Shown here piece after piece: positions 1 to 7,982 of a DNA stretch of 26,758 nt. How positions within the stretch are numbered: position 1 is the stretch's first letter; each line of letters starts with the position of its first letter. The DNA is from Bacteroides sp. CAG:1076 (GTDB lineage: Bacteria; Bacteroidota; Bacteroidia; Bacteroidales; Bacteroidaceae): assembly GCA_000436795.1 (NCBI GenBank), contig HF993272.1:1-26758 (forward strand), written 5' to 3'. The notes beneath the pieces are model-generated. The model did no database searches. It was not told the origin of the DNA and was given only the letters and a program-made list of their open reading frames with translations. Position numbers and translations under genes: made by a program.

Positions 1-945
1 CACCTGAGCTTCTGCCTGCAAGCGGGCATTATCCAACTGATACTGAGCGCTGATAGCTTGTGCACGGGCTATCTGGTGCTTCTTCCGGTTCGAAAAAATA
101 GGCAAACTTCCCCCGATAAGGAAACCGTTGCTCTTTTCATCGAGTGAGGTGTTGCGACGATAGCCTATTTCCAGCTTCGGCAACCAGCTCTGACGACTTA
201 CACTGATGTTCTTCTCGGCAGCACGCGCAGCGGCATCAGCAGCCAGCAGCGTAGCATCGGTAGCCATTACCTCGTCGTACAGGGAGTTATAGTCCTTCAG
301 TGCTTCCACCTGCGGATAATCGCGTGAGGTAAAGTCCACCGGAAGATTGCCGTTCATGGCAAGCAACTGCTGCAAGGCGGTACGATGAGCCGCATTGTTC
401 TGTGAAACTTCTGTCTGCACACTCATCCGCTCCATCTTGATTTTATTGACTTCCAGTATGCCGGCATCCCCTTCTTCCAGTCGTTTTTCGAACAAGGCAA
501 GTAGTTCGTCGGCATTCTTTTTCCGTTCCTCCAGCAGACCTTGCTGTTTGTTCAGCATCACAAGGTCGAGGCAGAGATTCTTTGCATTCAGCAGTATACT
601 GCGACGGGTAGCCTCATACTGACGGTGAAGGGCTTCACGCTGCAACTTTCCCGAACGGCTGCGTGCTGCATACAAGGTAGGGAAGTCGAATCCTTGTGTC
701 ACAACCAGTTCCGAACTTGACATGCCGGTGATACCCTTGGTATAAAACGGACTGTATTCCACCGACGGGTCTTCCAGATTGTTCTGTGTCTGGACTTCCA
801 GCTGGGCAGCACGAGTAGCCTGCTGCTGTGCCTGCAATTCTTTATTATTCTGTTCTATCTGACGGAGCACCTCGTCGATGCCCTGTGCCTGCATACCTGC
901 CGTAAAGAACAGGCATGCGGCCAATGTGATATAGGTATGTTTCAT
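1..945 (-). CDS. TolC/CusC-like outer membrane efflux channel, partial (3' end outside window)
   Basis: The frame is open from the ATG at 945 to the window edge, giving 315 residues with no stop, so the C-terminus is missing. It starts with a signal peptide (MKHTYITLAACLFFTAGMQAQ) followed by long stretches rich in Gln, Glu, Ala, Leu and Arg that look like the coiled helices of the outer membrane efflux protein (OEP) family. Examples are the LRQIEQNNKELQAQQQATRA segment near residue 30 and the LLEERKKNADELLALFEKRL segment near residue 130. The family forms a trimeric channel taking substrate from an RND pump and adaptor across the outer membrane. The start lies 2 bp after the stop of the RND pump gene, so it is the third component of the same operon. 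Metal specificity cannot be read from this part. Confidence 0.93.
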   Translation of the reverse strand, partial: MKHTYITLAACLFFTAGMQAQGIDEVLRQIEQNNKELQAQQQATRAAQLEVQTQNNLEDPSVEYSPFYTKGITGMSSSELVVTQGFDFPTLYAARSRSGKLQREALHRQYEATRRSILLNAKNLCLDLVMLNKQQGLLEERKKNADELLALFEKRLEEGDAGILEVNKIKMERMSVQTEVSQNNAAHRTALQQLLAMNGNLPVDFTSRDYPQVEALKDYNSLYDEVMATDATLLAADAAARAAEKNISVSRQSWLPKLEIGYRRNTSLDEKSNGFLIGGSLPIFSNRKKHQIARAQAISAQYQLDNARLQAEAQV

Positions 946-947
946 AA

Positions 948-3900
948 TTACTGTTTATTAGCATCTGACTTCTTGCGGTTCATCAGTTCGTATACGATCG
1001 GAATGATGAATGCATTCAGGAAGGTAGAGGTAAGCAGACCTCCCAAGATAACCTTTGCCATCGGGCTTTGGATTTCGTTGCCGGGCAGATCGCCGCGCAA
1101 GGCAAGCGGTATCAAGGCCAGAGCAGATGATAAGGCGGTCATCAGAATCGGGTTCAGACGGTCGAGTGAACCGTGGATAATGCTTTCACGTACTCCCATG
1201 CCCTGCTCGTCGCGCAAGGTATTGTAATGGCTGATCAGCAGCATACCGTTACGGGTAGCGATACCGAACAGCGAAATAAATCCGATGATGGCTGGAATGC
1301 TGACTTCACCCGTGGTAAACAGCAGGGCGAAGACACCACCTATCAGGGCAAGCGGCAGGTTCAAGAGAATCACGCCACTCTGCGAGGCGTTGCGGAACTG
1401 TACATACAGCAGCAGGAAGATGACCACGATACTCATCAGCGAAGTAAGCAGCAAGGTACGGCTGGCGGCCTGCTCGCTTTCAAACTGTCCGCCGTATTCG
1501 ATGTGATAGCCTTCGGGTAGCTGTATCTTTTCGTTCACCCGTGCCTGAATATCGTTTACCACACTGCGCAGGTCGCGTCCGCTGGTATTGGCCGAAATGA
1601 CAATCTTACGCTTAACGTTCTCACGGTTGATGGCATTCGGTCCCATGGACGATTCCACACGTGCTACATAGCTCAGCGGTATCTTGCGTCCCTGGGCATC
1701 GTCTATCATCAGGTCTTTGATGCGTTCCATCGAGCCACGGTTGTCTTCTGCCGCACGCACCACGAGGTTGAACGATTTTCCATTCTCGTATACCTGAGAA
1801 ACCACTTCACCCGCCATGTTCACCGTTACAAACTCATTGAACTGTGCCAGTGAAATGCCATACTTGGCAAGCATCTCGCGGCGAGGCACAATCTTCAGTT
1901 CCGGACGCTCTACCTGCTGCTCCACGTTCAGGTCGGCAATGCCTTCCACATCCCGTATCGCATCCTTTATCTGGTTACCCAGAGAGAACATCTTGTTCAG
2001 ATCGTCGCCGAAGAGCTTAATGGCGATGCTTGCCTGCGTACCACTCAGCATGGCATCGATACGGTGACTGATAGGTTGTCCGATTTCGATGTTGGCTCCG
2101 GTCAGTACCGACAATTTACGGCGTACGTCTTCCAGCACCTCTTCGTGTGAGCGGCCATCCAGCTCGAACGGAGCTTCTATCTCGGATACGTTTACCCCCA
2201 GTGCATGTTCGTCGAGTTCGGCACGTCCGGTCTTGCGGGCTACGGTCTTTATCTCGGGAATGGTAAGCAGCAGTTCCTCTGCCTGACGACCAATCTTATC
2301 GGATTCCTCCAGTGAAATACCCGGAAGCGAACTTACATTGATGGTAAACGAACCTTCGTTGAAGGACGGCAAGAAGCTGTGTCCCAAGGTAAAGAACGCT
2401 CCCAGTGCCACCACAAACAAAGCGATGGTACCTCCTAACACCGTTTTCTTATGCCCCAGTGCCCAAAGCAGTCCACGCTCATAATGTTTTTTCAGCCATA
2501 CGGCTACAAAAGCTTCTTTCGGCAGTCCGTCTTTCTTGAAATCTCCTCCCAGCAGATAGCTGCACAGTACAGGAGTGAGTGTCAGGGCGACAACGGTCGA
2601 AGCAAACAGTGACACGATGAACGCGATACCCAGCGGAACCAGCATTCGGCCTTCCATACCGCTCAGGAAAAACAGAGGCACGAAGCTCACCACAATAATC
2701 AGGGTTGAGTTGAGGATAGGCATACGTACCTCGCGTGAAGCATGGAATACCACATCCAGCACAGGCTTGCGTTCGCCGACGGGGAGCATGCGGTTCTCAC
2801 GCAGATGCTTCCATACGTTCTCCACATCGACAATGGCATCGTCTACCAGCGAACCGATGGCAATGGCCATACCTCCCAAGCTCATGGTGTTGATGCTGAG
2901 TCCCATATAGTGCAGTACCAGAATTGCAATAACCAGCGACAACGGAAGGGTTACCAGTGAAATGATAGTGGTTCGTGTATTGGCAAGGAACAAGAAGAGT
3001 ACGATGACCACGAAGATGGCTCCCTCGTAAAGAGATTCCTGTACGTTGCCGATAGAGCTTTCGATGAAACGCGACTGACGGAAGATGTCGGTAGAAACCT
3101 TTACATCGGCAGGAAGATTCTTCTGTAAGTCCTTCAATGCTGCCTCCAGTTTCTCGGTCAGTTCGATGGTTCCTGTATTGGGCTGTTTGGTGACGGTGAT
3201 CAGTACGGCGGGCTTGCCCTTTTCCGAAGCCAGTCCCAGCTTAGGCTGCTGAGCTCCCACACGTACGTCGGCTATGTCTTCCAGCGTCACCGGAGCACCG
3301 TCGACTGTCTTGACTACTGCACGCGCCATCTGGCGTACGTCGTCGGTAGAAACCACTCCACGCACGATGTATTCGTTGCCGTATTCATAAATTACTCCAC
3401 CGTTGGTATTCTGGTTCATGCCACGGGTTACTGCCATCACTTCACCCAGTGTCACACCGTAGTGCTTCATGCGTTCGGGATGCAGCAATATCTGATATTC
3501 CTTAATGTCACCTCCCAGCACGGCAACCTGTGCCACACCTCCGGTAGACAGCAGGCGCGGACGGATGGTCCAGTCGGCAAGGGTACGCAAGTCGAGCATG
3601 GAAGTGCTGTCGGCTGTCAGTCCTACTATCAGCAGTTCCCCCAAAATAGACGACTGAGGGCCAAGGGTAGGATTGCCCACATTGTCGGGAAGTGACTCTC
3701 CTACCGCTGCCAGTTTCTCGGAAACAATCTGACGCGCCAGGTAAATGTCAGTACCCCAGTCGAACTCTACCCACACCACGGAGAAACCCGTTGTAGACGA
3801 CGAACGCACGCGGCGTACTCCCGTGGCACCGTTTACGGCTGTTTCAATCGGGAAGGTAACCAACTGCTCCACCTCCTCGGCAGCCATGCCTCCCGCTTCT

Positions 3901-4052
3901 GTCATCACCACCACGGTAGGAGCGTTCAGATCGGGAAACACATCCACTTCGGTATGAAACGCCGTATAGGTACCTCCTATCAGCAGCAAGACCGAAGCGA
4001 CCAGAACCAGCAAGCGGTTCTGCAATGAAAAATGTATGATTTTATTCAGCAT
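948..4052 (-). CDS. CusA/CzcA-family heavy-metal RND efflux pump
   Basis: This 1034-residue protein has the usual length and order of a heavy-metal RND pump: a first transmembrane helix at about residues 13-31, a periplasmic porter loop beginning EVDVFPDLNAPTVVV, a central helix bundle, a second porter loop from about 560 and a final bundle. The proton-relay helix reads AIAIGSLVDDAIVDVEN at residues 396-412. D404 and E411 match the conserved Asp and Glu, and the Asp two residues before the family Gly is Ala, as in CusA rather than CzcA. However, the methionines that bind Cu(I)/Ag(I) in E. coli CusA do not appear conserved: the first two positions look like Val and Asn/Val, with only a Met near the third. 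Monovalent or divalent metal therefore stays open. It works in the inner membrane with the adaptor (stop 47 bp upstream of this start) and the channel 2 bp downstream. Confidence 0.95.
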   Translation of the reverse strand: MLNKIIHFSLQNRLLVLVASVLLLIGGTYTAFHTEVDVFPDLNAPTVVVMTEAGGMAAEEVEQLVTFPIETAVNGATGVRRVRSSSTTGFSVVWVEFDWGTDIYLARQIVSEKLAAVGESLPDNVGNPTLGPQSSILGELLIVGLTADSTSMLDLRTLADWTIRPRLLSTGGVAQVAVLGGDIKEYQILLHPERMKHYGVTLGEVMAVTRGMNQNTNGGVIYEYGNEYIVRGVVSTDDVRQMARAVVKTVDGAPVTLEDIADVRVGAQQPKLGLASEKGKPAVLITVTKQPNTGTIELTEKLEAALKDLQKNLPADVKVSTDIFRQSRFIESSIGNVQESLYEGAIFVVIVLFLFLANTRTTIISLVTLPLSLVIAILVLHYMGLSINTMSLGGMAIAIGSLVDDAIVDVENVWKHLRENRMLPVGERKPVLDVVFHASREVRMPILNSTLIIVVSFVPLFFLSGMEGRMLVPLGIAFIVSLFASTVVALTLTPVLCSYLLGGDFKKDGLPKEAFVAVWLKKHYERGLLWALGHKKTVLGGTIALFVVALGAFFTLGHSFLPSFNEGSFTINVSSLPGISLEESDKIGRQAEELLLTIPEIKTVARKTGRAELDEHALGVNVSEIEAPFELDGRSHEEVLEDVRRKLSVLTGANIEIGQPISHRIDAMLSGTQASIAIKLFGDDLNKMFSLGNQIKDAIRDVEGIADLNVEQQVERPELKIVPRREMLAKYGISLAQFNEFVTVNMAGEVVSQVYENGKSFNLVVRAAEDNRGSMERIKDLMIDDAQGRKIPLSYVARVESSMGPNAINRENVKRKIVISANTSGRDLRSVVNDIQARVNEKIQLPEGYHIEYGGQFESEQAASRTLLLTSLMSIVVIFLLLYVQFRNASQSGVILLNLPLALIGGVFALLFTTGEVSIPAIIGFISLFGIATRNGMLLISHYNTLRDEQGMGVRESIIHGSLDRLNPILMTALSSALALIPLALRGDLPGNEIQSPMAKVILGGLLTSTFLNAFIIPIVYELMNRKKSDANKQ

Positions 4053-4099
4053 AATACTCTAATAAATGATATCCGTATCTGATAAATACTACCCGCACA

Positions 4100-5239
4100 T
4101 CAATGGTTGTGGGTGTGTGCAGGAATCGCATTGCTGGCAGCAGCCAGTTTCACGTGCATGGCTCCGGCGGTAACGACCTTCTCGCCTCCCTTCAGGCCTG
4201 AAAGGATTTCTACGCGGGCACCGTCGCTCATGCCGAGTTTTACTTCCTGCTTCTTGTATCCTTCGGCATCTACCTGAAGGTATACGAAGTTCAGTCCCTG
4301 TTCTTCGGTAATTGCTGAAACAGGCAGACTGATGACTCCCTGCCGTTCTCCCGACAAGAGATAGACTTCGACGAAAGAGCCTGCCAGCATGTCGCCACGG
4401 TTGTCAAATTCGAAAGTTACGGGAATATAGAACGATGCGTCACCCGACGATTTACCGTACGACAGCAGACGGCCTTTCAGGTCGTCCAGCCGGTAAACCT
4501 TGTTATCGTAAGGAGTGGTGAAATTGGCCGAAACAATCGATTTCAGTTCGGCATAATAACGCTCGGACACCTCAGCCTTCAGTTGCAGGCGGCGTGTCTG
4601 AGTAACGGTCAGCAAAGGCTGTCCCACGGTTACGTAGTCGCCTTCCTTTACCAGACACGACTTGACGTATCCTCCTATCGGCGACTTGACCGATACTCCC
4701 TTGCCGTCCTTGCTGGGCGAAAGAGCTTCGTAAGCGATACGGGCATTTTCATAATTCTCTTTCAGCAGACTGAAATCTTTCTGCGAAACAATCTGCTTGT
4801 CCACCAGCTTGGCAGCACGTTCGTATTCACGCTTGGCCGTTTCATAGGCGATATGGGCACGTTTCACAGCATCTCCTTCCTGAATATGCTGCGAAGAAAC
4901 CGTCAGCAGTGCCGTACCGGCACCTACCTGCATTCCCTCGGTCAGCGGGCGGGTAAAAGTCACTACCCCCGACACACCAGCTACAACGGTAGCCTCATCT
5001 CCCTGAGCCGCCAGAATCTGTCCGCTGGTAGCAATCACGCTCCGGAACGTACCGGGCTGTACTTCTTCCACCTTCACTCCGGCAGCCTTCGCCTTTTCCG
5101 GAGTAAGAATAATTTCATCGGAATGAGCTGCGTGTGCTTCCTTCGCCTCAGCCTCCGCTTCATGGTCATGTTCGTCATGACCGCCACAAGAGCCCAGCAT
5201 ACATGCAGCCAGAGCTCCCATCCATATATAATGCTTCAT
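4100..5239 (-). CDS. CusB/CzcB-like periplasmic adaptor lipoprotein (RND membrane fusion protein)
   Basis: This 379-residue protein starts with a lipoprotein signal peptide; the lipobox LGSC places the acylated Cys at residue 18. A His/Asp/Glu-rich stretch follows (H21, H24, H26, H36, H39), and the protein ends in AHTHNH, so both ends are potential metal-binding tails. The middle shows the adaptor order: a beta/lipoyl half (GVSGVVTFTRPLTEGMQVGA), a helical hairpin at about residues 125-175 containing AKREYERAAKLVDKQIVSQK, the second lipoyl half (KSPIGGYVKSCLVKEGDYV), and beta-barrel and membrane-proximal domains. Adaptors of this family bridge the RND pump and the outer membrane channel and can pass periplasmic metal to the pump. 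It is the first pump component in the operon, after the His/Cys-rich gene. A -7 box lies about 50 bp upstream of the start. Confidence 0.94.
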   Translation of the reverse strand: MKHYIWMGALAACMLGSCGGHDEHDHEAEAEAKEAHAAHSDEIILTPEKAKAAGVKVEEVQPGTFRSVIATSGQILAAQGDEATVVAGVSGVVTFTRPLTEGMQVGAGTALLTVSSQHIQEGDAVKRAHIAYETAKREYERAAKLVDKQIVSQKDFSLLKENYENARIAYEALSPSKDGKGVSVKSPIGGYVKSCLVKEGDYVTVGQPLLTVTQTRRLQLKAEVSERYYAELKSIVSANFTTPYDNKVYRLDDLKGRLLSYGKSSGDASFYIPVTFEFDNRGDMLAGSFVEVYLLSGERQGVISLPVSAITEEQGLNFVYLQVDAEGYKKQEVKLGMSDGARVEILSGLKGGEKVVTAGAMHVKLAAASNAIPAHTHNH

Positions 5240-5278
5240 TTGAATGTAATTTATGTATTAAACACAATGATTTAGCTG

Positions 5279-5323
5279 TCCGCACCACAAAGGTACGGAT
5301 ATCACGCTGCAACCAGATTGCAG
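5279..5323 (-). promoter_or_regulatory. Putative promoter and operator region of the metal-efflux operon
   Basis: On the minus strand TACCTTTG (5295 to 5288) matches the Bacteroidetes -7 box TAnnTTTG exactly. An 8-bp inverted repeat with one mismatch (TCCGCACC at 5279-5286 and GGTACGGA at 5292-5299) overlaps this box. A second, perfect 6-bp repeat (CTGCAA 5307-5312 and TTGCAG 5318-5323) lies where an upstream activator could bind. No TTTG is found at the usual -33 distance, which fits a promoter needing an activator. The operator role is an inference; no regulator gene is in the window. Confidence 0.5.
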
Positions 5324-5327
5324 TCTT

Positions 5328-5756
5328 TTATACACGAATTACAGAAGCGGGAGGAGCGCGCAGTCCTGCTACCCGGACAAAATAGTGCGCATGCAGACTT
5401 TCTACATACTGTGCCCAGTCGGCATCGGCATCATCGGCCGGCAAATCCAGTACGTGCAGTACCGGAATTAACGGATAAAGTATGGAATAAAAAGAATAAT
5501 CAGGAGCTATGTCGGACAGATGCTGGTCGGGCGTACTGCACTGAAAATGCGTCACACAACCACTGCCACACGAATGGCGGTCGGCATCACCGCTATGATG
5601 CATGTTGCCGCTGCATGTTTCTGTGCCATCGTACGAAACCAGATCGGACGACAAGCAGAATATTTCCGAATGATGATGGTGCGGAAGTACCTGAGCAACC
5701 AGCATCAGCATGCAGATTACCAGCAAAAAATACGATTTTAACTTCCGCTTCATCAT
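5328..5756 (-). CDS. Small secreted His/Cys-rich protein heading the metal-efflux operon
   Basis: This 142-residue protein has an N-terminal signal peptide (basic MMKRKLK, then a hydrophobic stretch to about residue 24). Just after the expected cleavage site comes a run of four His (residues 26-29). The rest holds Cys at 34, 48, 63, 67 and 73 and His at 53, 54, 61, 70, 79, 101, 122 and 124. Such density suggests periplasmic binding of a soft or transition metal. It lies 88 bp upstream of the CusB-like gene on the same strand. From memory it resembles short Bacteroides proteins near czc/cus operons (possibly DUF6769), but I cannot confirm a family. It could be a metal chaperone, sensor or sponge. 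Either Met1 (5756) or Met2 (5753) may be the start. It begins 27 bp after the corC stop, with no clear -7 box in between, so read-through from corC is plausible. Confidence 0.75.
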   Translation of the reverse strand: MMKRKLKSYFLLVICMLMLVAQVLPHHHHSEIFCLSSDLVSYDGTETCSGNMHHSGDADRHSCGSGCVTHFQCSTPDQHLSDIAPDYSFYSILYPLIPVLHVLDLPADDADADWAQYVESLHAHYFVRVAGLRAPPASVIRV

Positions 5757-5782
5757 CCGTTTGTTATCTAACTATTATAAAA

Positions 5783-7081
5783 TCAGGCTTCTTCATCGCC
5801 ATTGTCTTCAGCCACCGGCATGGTAACAAGTACCTTGTCGATACGTGCTCCGTCCATGTCGACGACTTCAAAACTGAAGCCGTTCCAGTCGAGCGTTTCA
5901 CCGCTGGTAGGAATATGCTGCAATTCTTTCAGAATCAAGCCTCCTAAGGTATGGTATTCCGAAGACTCGAATAAATCGCTGCGGTTAAAGTAACAAAGAA
6001 AATCGTACAGCGAACACTGTCCGTCTACCAGCCAGCCTTCCTTGTTCACCCGCTTGATGATATCGGGTTCCTCACCCGGATCGTCGACGTTACCTACCAG
6101 ACCTTCCAGAATATCACGCAAAGTAATGATACCCGTACATACGCCAAACTCGTCGCAAACCAGTCCGCGACTGATTTTCTGTATTTTCATCTGTTCGAGT
6201 ACCTTATACACATTCATGCTCTCGTGGAAATAAGCAGGCTCATGAATCAGCGAAGCCAGCTTGAAGTCGGGTTTCGACAAGTGTACCACCAGATCCTTCA
6301 GGTTGACGATCCCCTTCACATGATCCAGGTCACCGTCGGCTATCGGATAAAACTCGAACAAGTTTTCGTTTACCACCGCTCTCACTTCATCGGCAGTCAT
6401 GTCCATATCCAGCCATACAATGTCACTCTTGTGCGTCATGATAGAGCTTACCTTCAGGTCGCCCAGCAGGAACACGCGCTGCATGATGTCTTTTTCTACA
6501 GGCTGAACCTCTCCTTCTTCGGTTCCTTCCTCGATGATAGACTTGATTTCTTCTTCGGTCACCTTATTATCGGTTTCCTTGATATTCAGCAAGTTGAAAA
6601 TAAGTTCCGTACTCTTGGAAAGCAGCCATACGAACGGCAAGGCAATAGAAGCAAGTACCTTCATAGGACGTGCCACCACCTTGGCAGCCTTCTCGGCCAC
6701 GCTCAGTCCGACACGCTTCGGCACAAGCTCACCAAAAATAATCGTCAGGTAAGTTACTATTACAACGATGACACCCTGAGCCAGCGCAGCGGCGTAAGTG
6801 GTAGAAACTCCCCACGAAATCATGGTCTGAGTCAGGTCGGAAGCAATCCGGTTGCCCGAATAGATACCGGTCAAAATACCAATCAGGGTAATTCCGATTT
6901 GTACAGTAGAAAGAAAGCGATCGGGGTCATTAGCCAGTTTCAAAGCAACCTTTGCAGACTTGCTGCCCTTTTTCGCATCAGAAGAAAGCCGAGATTTACG
7001 AGCTGATATTAATGCTACCTCGGACATAGCGAAGATACCGTTAAGTACTATCAACCCGACAATTATGATTATCTCATCCAT
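5783..7081 (-). CDS. CNNM/CBS/CorC-HlyC domain membrane protein (hemolysin-family transporter)
   Basis: From the ATG at 7081 this is a 432-residue protein. Residues 1-165 form a DUF21/CNNM membrane domain with three or four helices, a conserved EVALISARKSRL segment after helix 1 and GELVPKRVG at 117-125. Two CBS motifs follow (about 212-270 and 277-332, the second ending in GIITLRDILEGLVG), then a CorC/HlyC C-terminal domain (about 345-425). Members are linked to Mg2+ or Co2+ efflux and resistance; hemolysin is a historical name. The same frame is open further upstream, but only to a TTG at 7120, which lies upstream of the -7 box at 7107-7114, so the ATG is preferred. It is the first gene of the minus-strand block that continues into the metal efflux genes, so cotranscription is possible. 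The substrate is unproven. Confidence 0.93.
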   Translation of the reverse strand: MDEIIIIVGLIVLNGIFAMSEVALISARKSRLSSDAKKGSKSAKVALKLANDPDRFLSTVQIGITLIGILTGIYSGNRIASDLTQTMISWGVSTTYAAALAQGVIVVIVTYLTIIFGELVPKRVGLSVAEKAAKVVARPMKVLASIALPFVWLLSKSTELIFNLLNIKETDNKVTEEEIKSIIEEGTEEGEVQPVEKDIMQRVFLLGDLKVSSIMTHKSDIVWLDMDMTADEVRAVVNENLFEFYPIADGDLDHVKGIVNLKDLVVHLSKPDFKLASLIHEPAYFHESMNVYKVLEQMKIQKISRGLVCDEFGVCTGIITLRDILEGLVGNVDDPGEEPDIIKRVNKEGWLVDGQCSLYDFLCYFNRSDLFESSEYHTLGGLILKELQHIPTSGETLDWNGFSFEVVDMDGARIDKVLVTMPVAEDNGDEEA

Positions 7082-7106
7082 ATAAAAAATAAGTGTGTTT
7101 GCCTCA

Positions 7107-7138
7107 CAAATATAACGCAATGTTCCATGACTGTGAAA
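7107..7138 (-). promoter_or_regulatory. Promoter of the CorC-family gene
   Basis: On the minus strand TATATTTG (7114 to 7107) is an exact Bacteroidetes -7 box. TTTC (7138 to 7135), three of four bases of the -33 TTTG, lies 20 bp upstream. Transcription would start near 7100, about 20 nt before the ATG at 7081. That rules out the in-frame TTG at 7120 as the start. Confidence 0.6.
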
Positions 7139-7315
7139 GATAGCTTACACAATTAAGCAGTTTTAACAGATATTTCTTATAAAATGTTCCGGTCTGTACA
7201 TTTTGTTCTCAAACTGAATACATTTCTGTCATTTCGGCTATCCCTTTCCAGCCGTTTCAGTCAACCAAGTTTTCTGTTTTTCGACCGATACGGAGTTTCC
7301 TAAATTGAAAATACC

Positions 7316-7323
7316 TATCTTTG
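7316..7323 (+). promoter_or_regulatory. -7 box for the 191-residue protein gene
   Basis: TATCTTTG is an exact TAnnTTTG match 17 bp before the ATG at 7341, implying a very short leader. No good TTTG is seen 19-21 bp upstream. The position excludes the in-frame TTG at 7305 as the start. The divergent gap 7082-7340 holds this promoter and that of corC; I see nothing else in it. Confidence 0.5.
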
Positions 7324-7340
7324 GCGCAAAAATTGAAAAA

Positions 7341-7916
7341 ATGGATACTGATTACTTAAATTACTTTGAAGAAAAATTGCAGCAGGAGCTGCTGCGTCTG
7401 TGTACCAATTACGGCGTACTCAGCGGTACTCTGCTGGCAAACGACGATATTGATGCCCGCTGGAACGACCTGGCTCCCGAATACATAGCCGATGCCGTAC
7501 AACAGATACGCGACTACCCCATCGTATCGGTGGCTTGGACTGCTTACCTCGGAATGGCTGTTGCCGTCGAATGGGATGATGACTGGGGCAGCTATGCACA
7601 GGCTCCTTACCCCTCGTACTACGGTGAACAGGCGTTCGACGACATGGACGAACACATCGTACGCGACTTTCTGGAGTTGCCGCTCGACGGAGAAGAGGCA
7701 AACCAACTGGCTGATATCATCCGCCGCTGCGGACAGACTACTGTGGGTATGATACGTCACGAACAGATTGAACCGCAAAGTACACTGGCATTTCATATCT
7801 TTGCCCGCGCCTGCCGTGCCATGTTCCGCATCGGTGCCTCCATCGAGCTGAGACGTCTGGGATACCAGCTCGAGAAAGTAGAATTAGGACGGATTTTGAA
7901 TGAGTTGCCCTCTTAA
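7341..7916 (+). CDS. Conserved hypothetical protein, soluble, 191 residues
   Basis: I do not recognise this family. From ATG 7341 it is a 191-residue protein with no signal peptide and a largely helical look. The N-terminal part (MDTDYLNYFEEKLQQELLRL) is amphipathic, a central part is rich in Asp, Trp and Tyr (VEWDDDWGSYAQAPYPSYYG, about residues 73-92), and the C-terminal part is Arg-rich and helical (RACRAMFRIGASIELRRLGY). Two moderately hydrophobic stretches (PIVSVAWTAYLGMAVAV and STLAFHIFARACRAMF) are too short or polar to be clear membrane helices. It has its own -7 box and stands alone between the divergent corC gene and aroA, whose ATG lies 66 bp after its stop. Codon composition matches its neighbours, so it looks like a resident gene. 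No function is assigned. Confidence 0.85.
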   Translation: MDTDYLNYFEEKLQQELLRLCTNYGVLSGTLLANDDIDARWNDLAPEYIADAVQQIRDYPIVSVAWTAYLGMAVAVEWDDDWGSYAQAPYPSYYGEQAFDDMDEHIVRDFLELPLDGEEANQLADIIRRCGQTTVGMIRHEQIEPQSTLAFHIFARACRAMFRIGASIELRRLGYQLEKVELGRILNELPS

Positions 7917-7932
7917 GTTCTTCCTTTTTTAG

Positions 7933-7940
7933 TATCTTTG
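7933..7940 (+). promoter_or_regulatory. -7 box upstream of aroA
   Basis: TATCTTTG matches TAnnTTTG exactly and lies 43 bp before the aroA ATG. There is no convincing TTTG at the -33 distance. It gives aroA and the following genes their own transcription start. Confidence 0.5.
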
Positions 7941-7982
7941 CGCATAACTTATTTGTAAACAATCAAGAAACGAAATAATAGC

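Noticed and set aside
4583..7006. Plus-strand open frames opposite the adaptor gene and the corC gene.
   Set aside because: They are shadows of genes with clear motifs and signal peptides on the other strand; their translations show no family signature.
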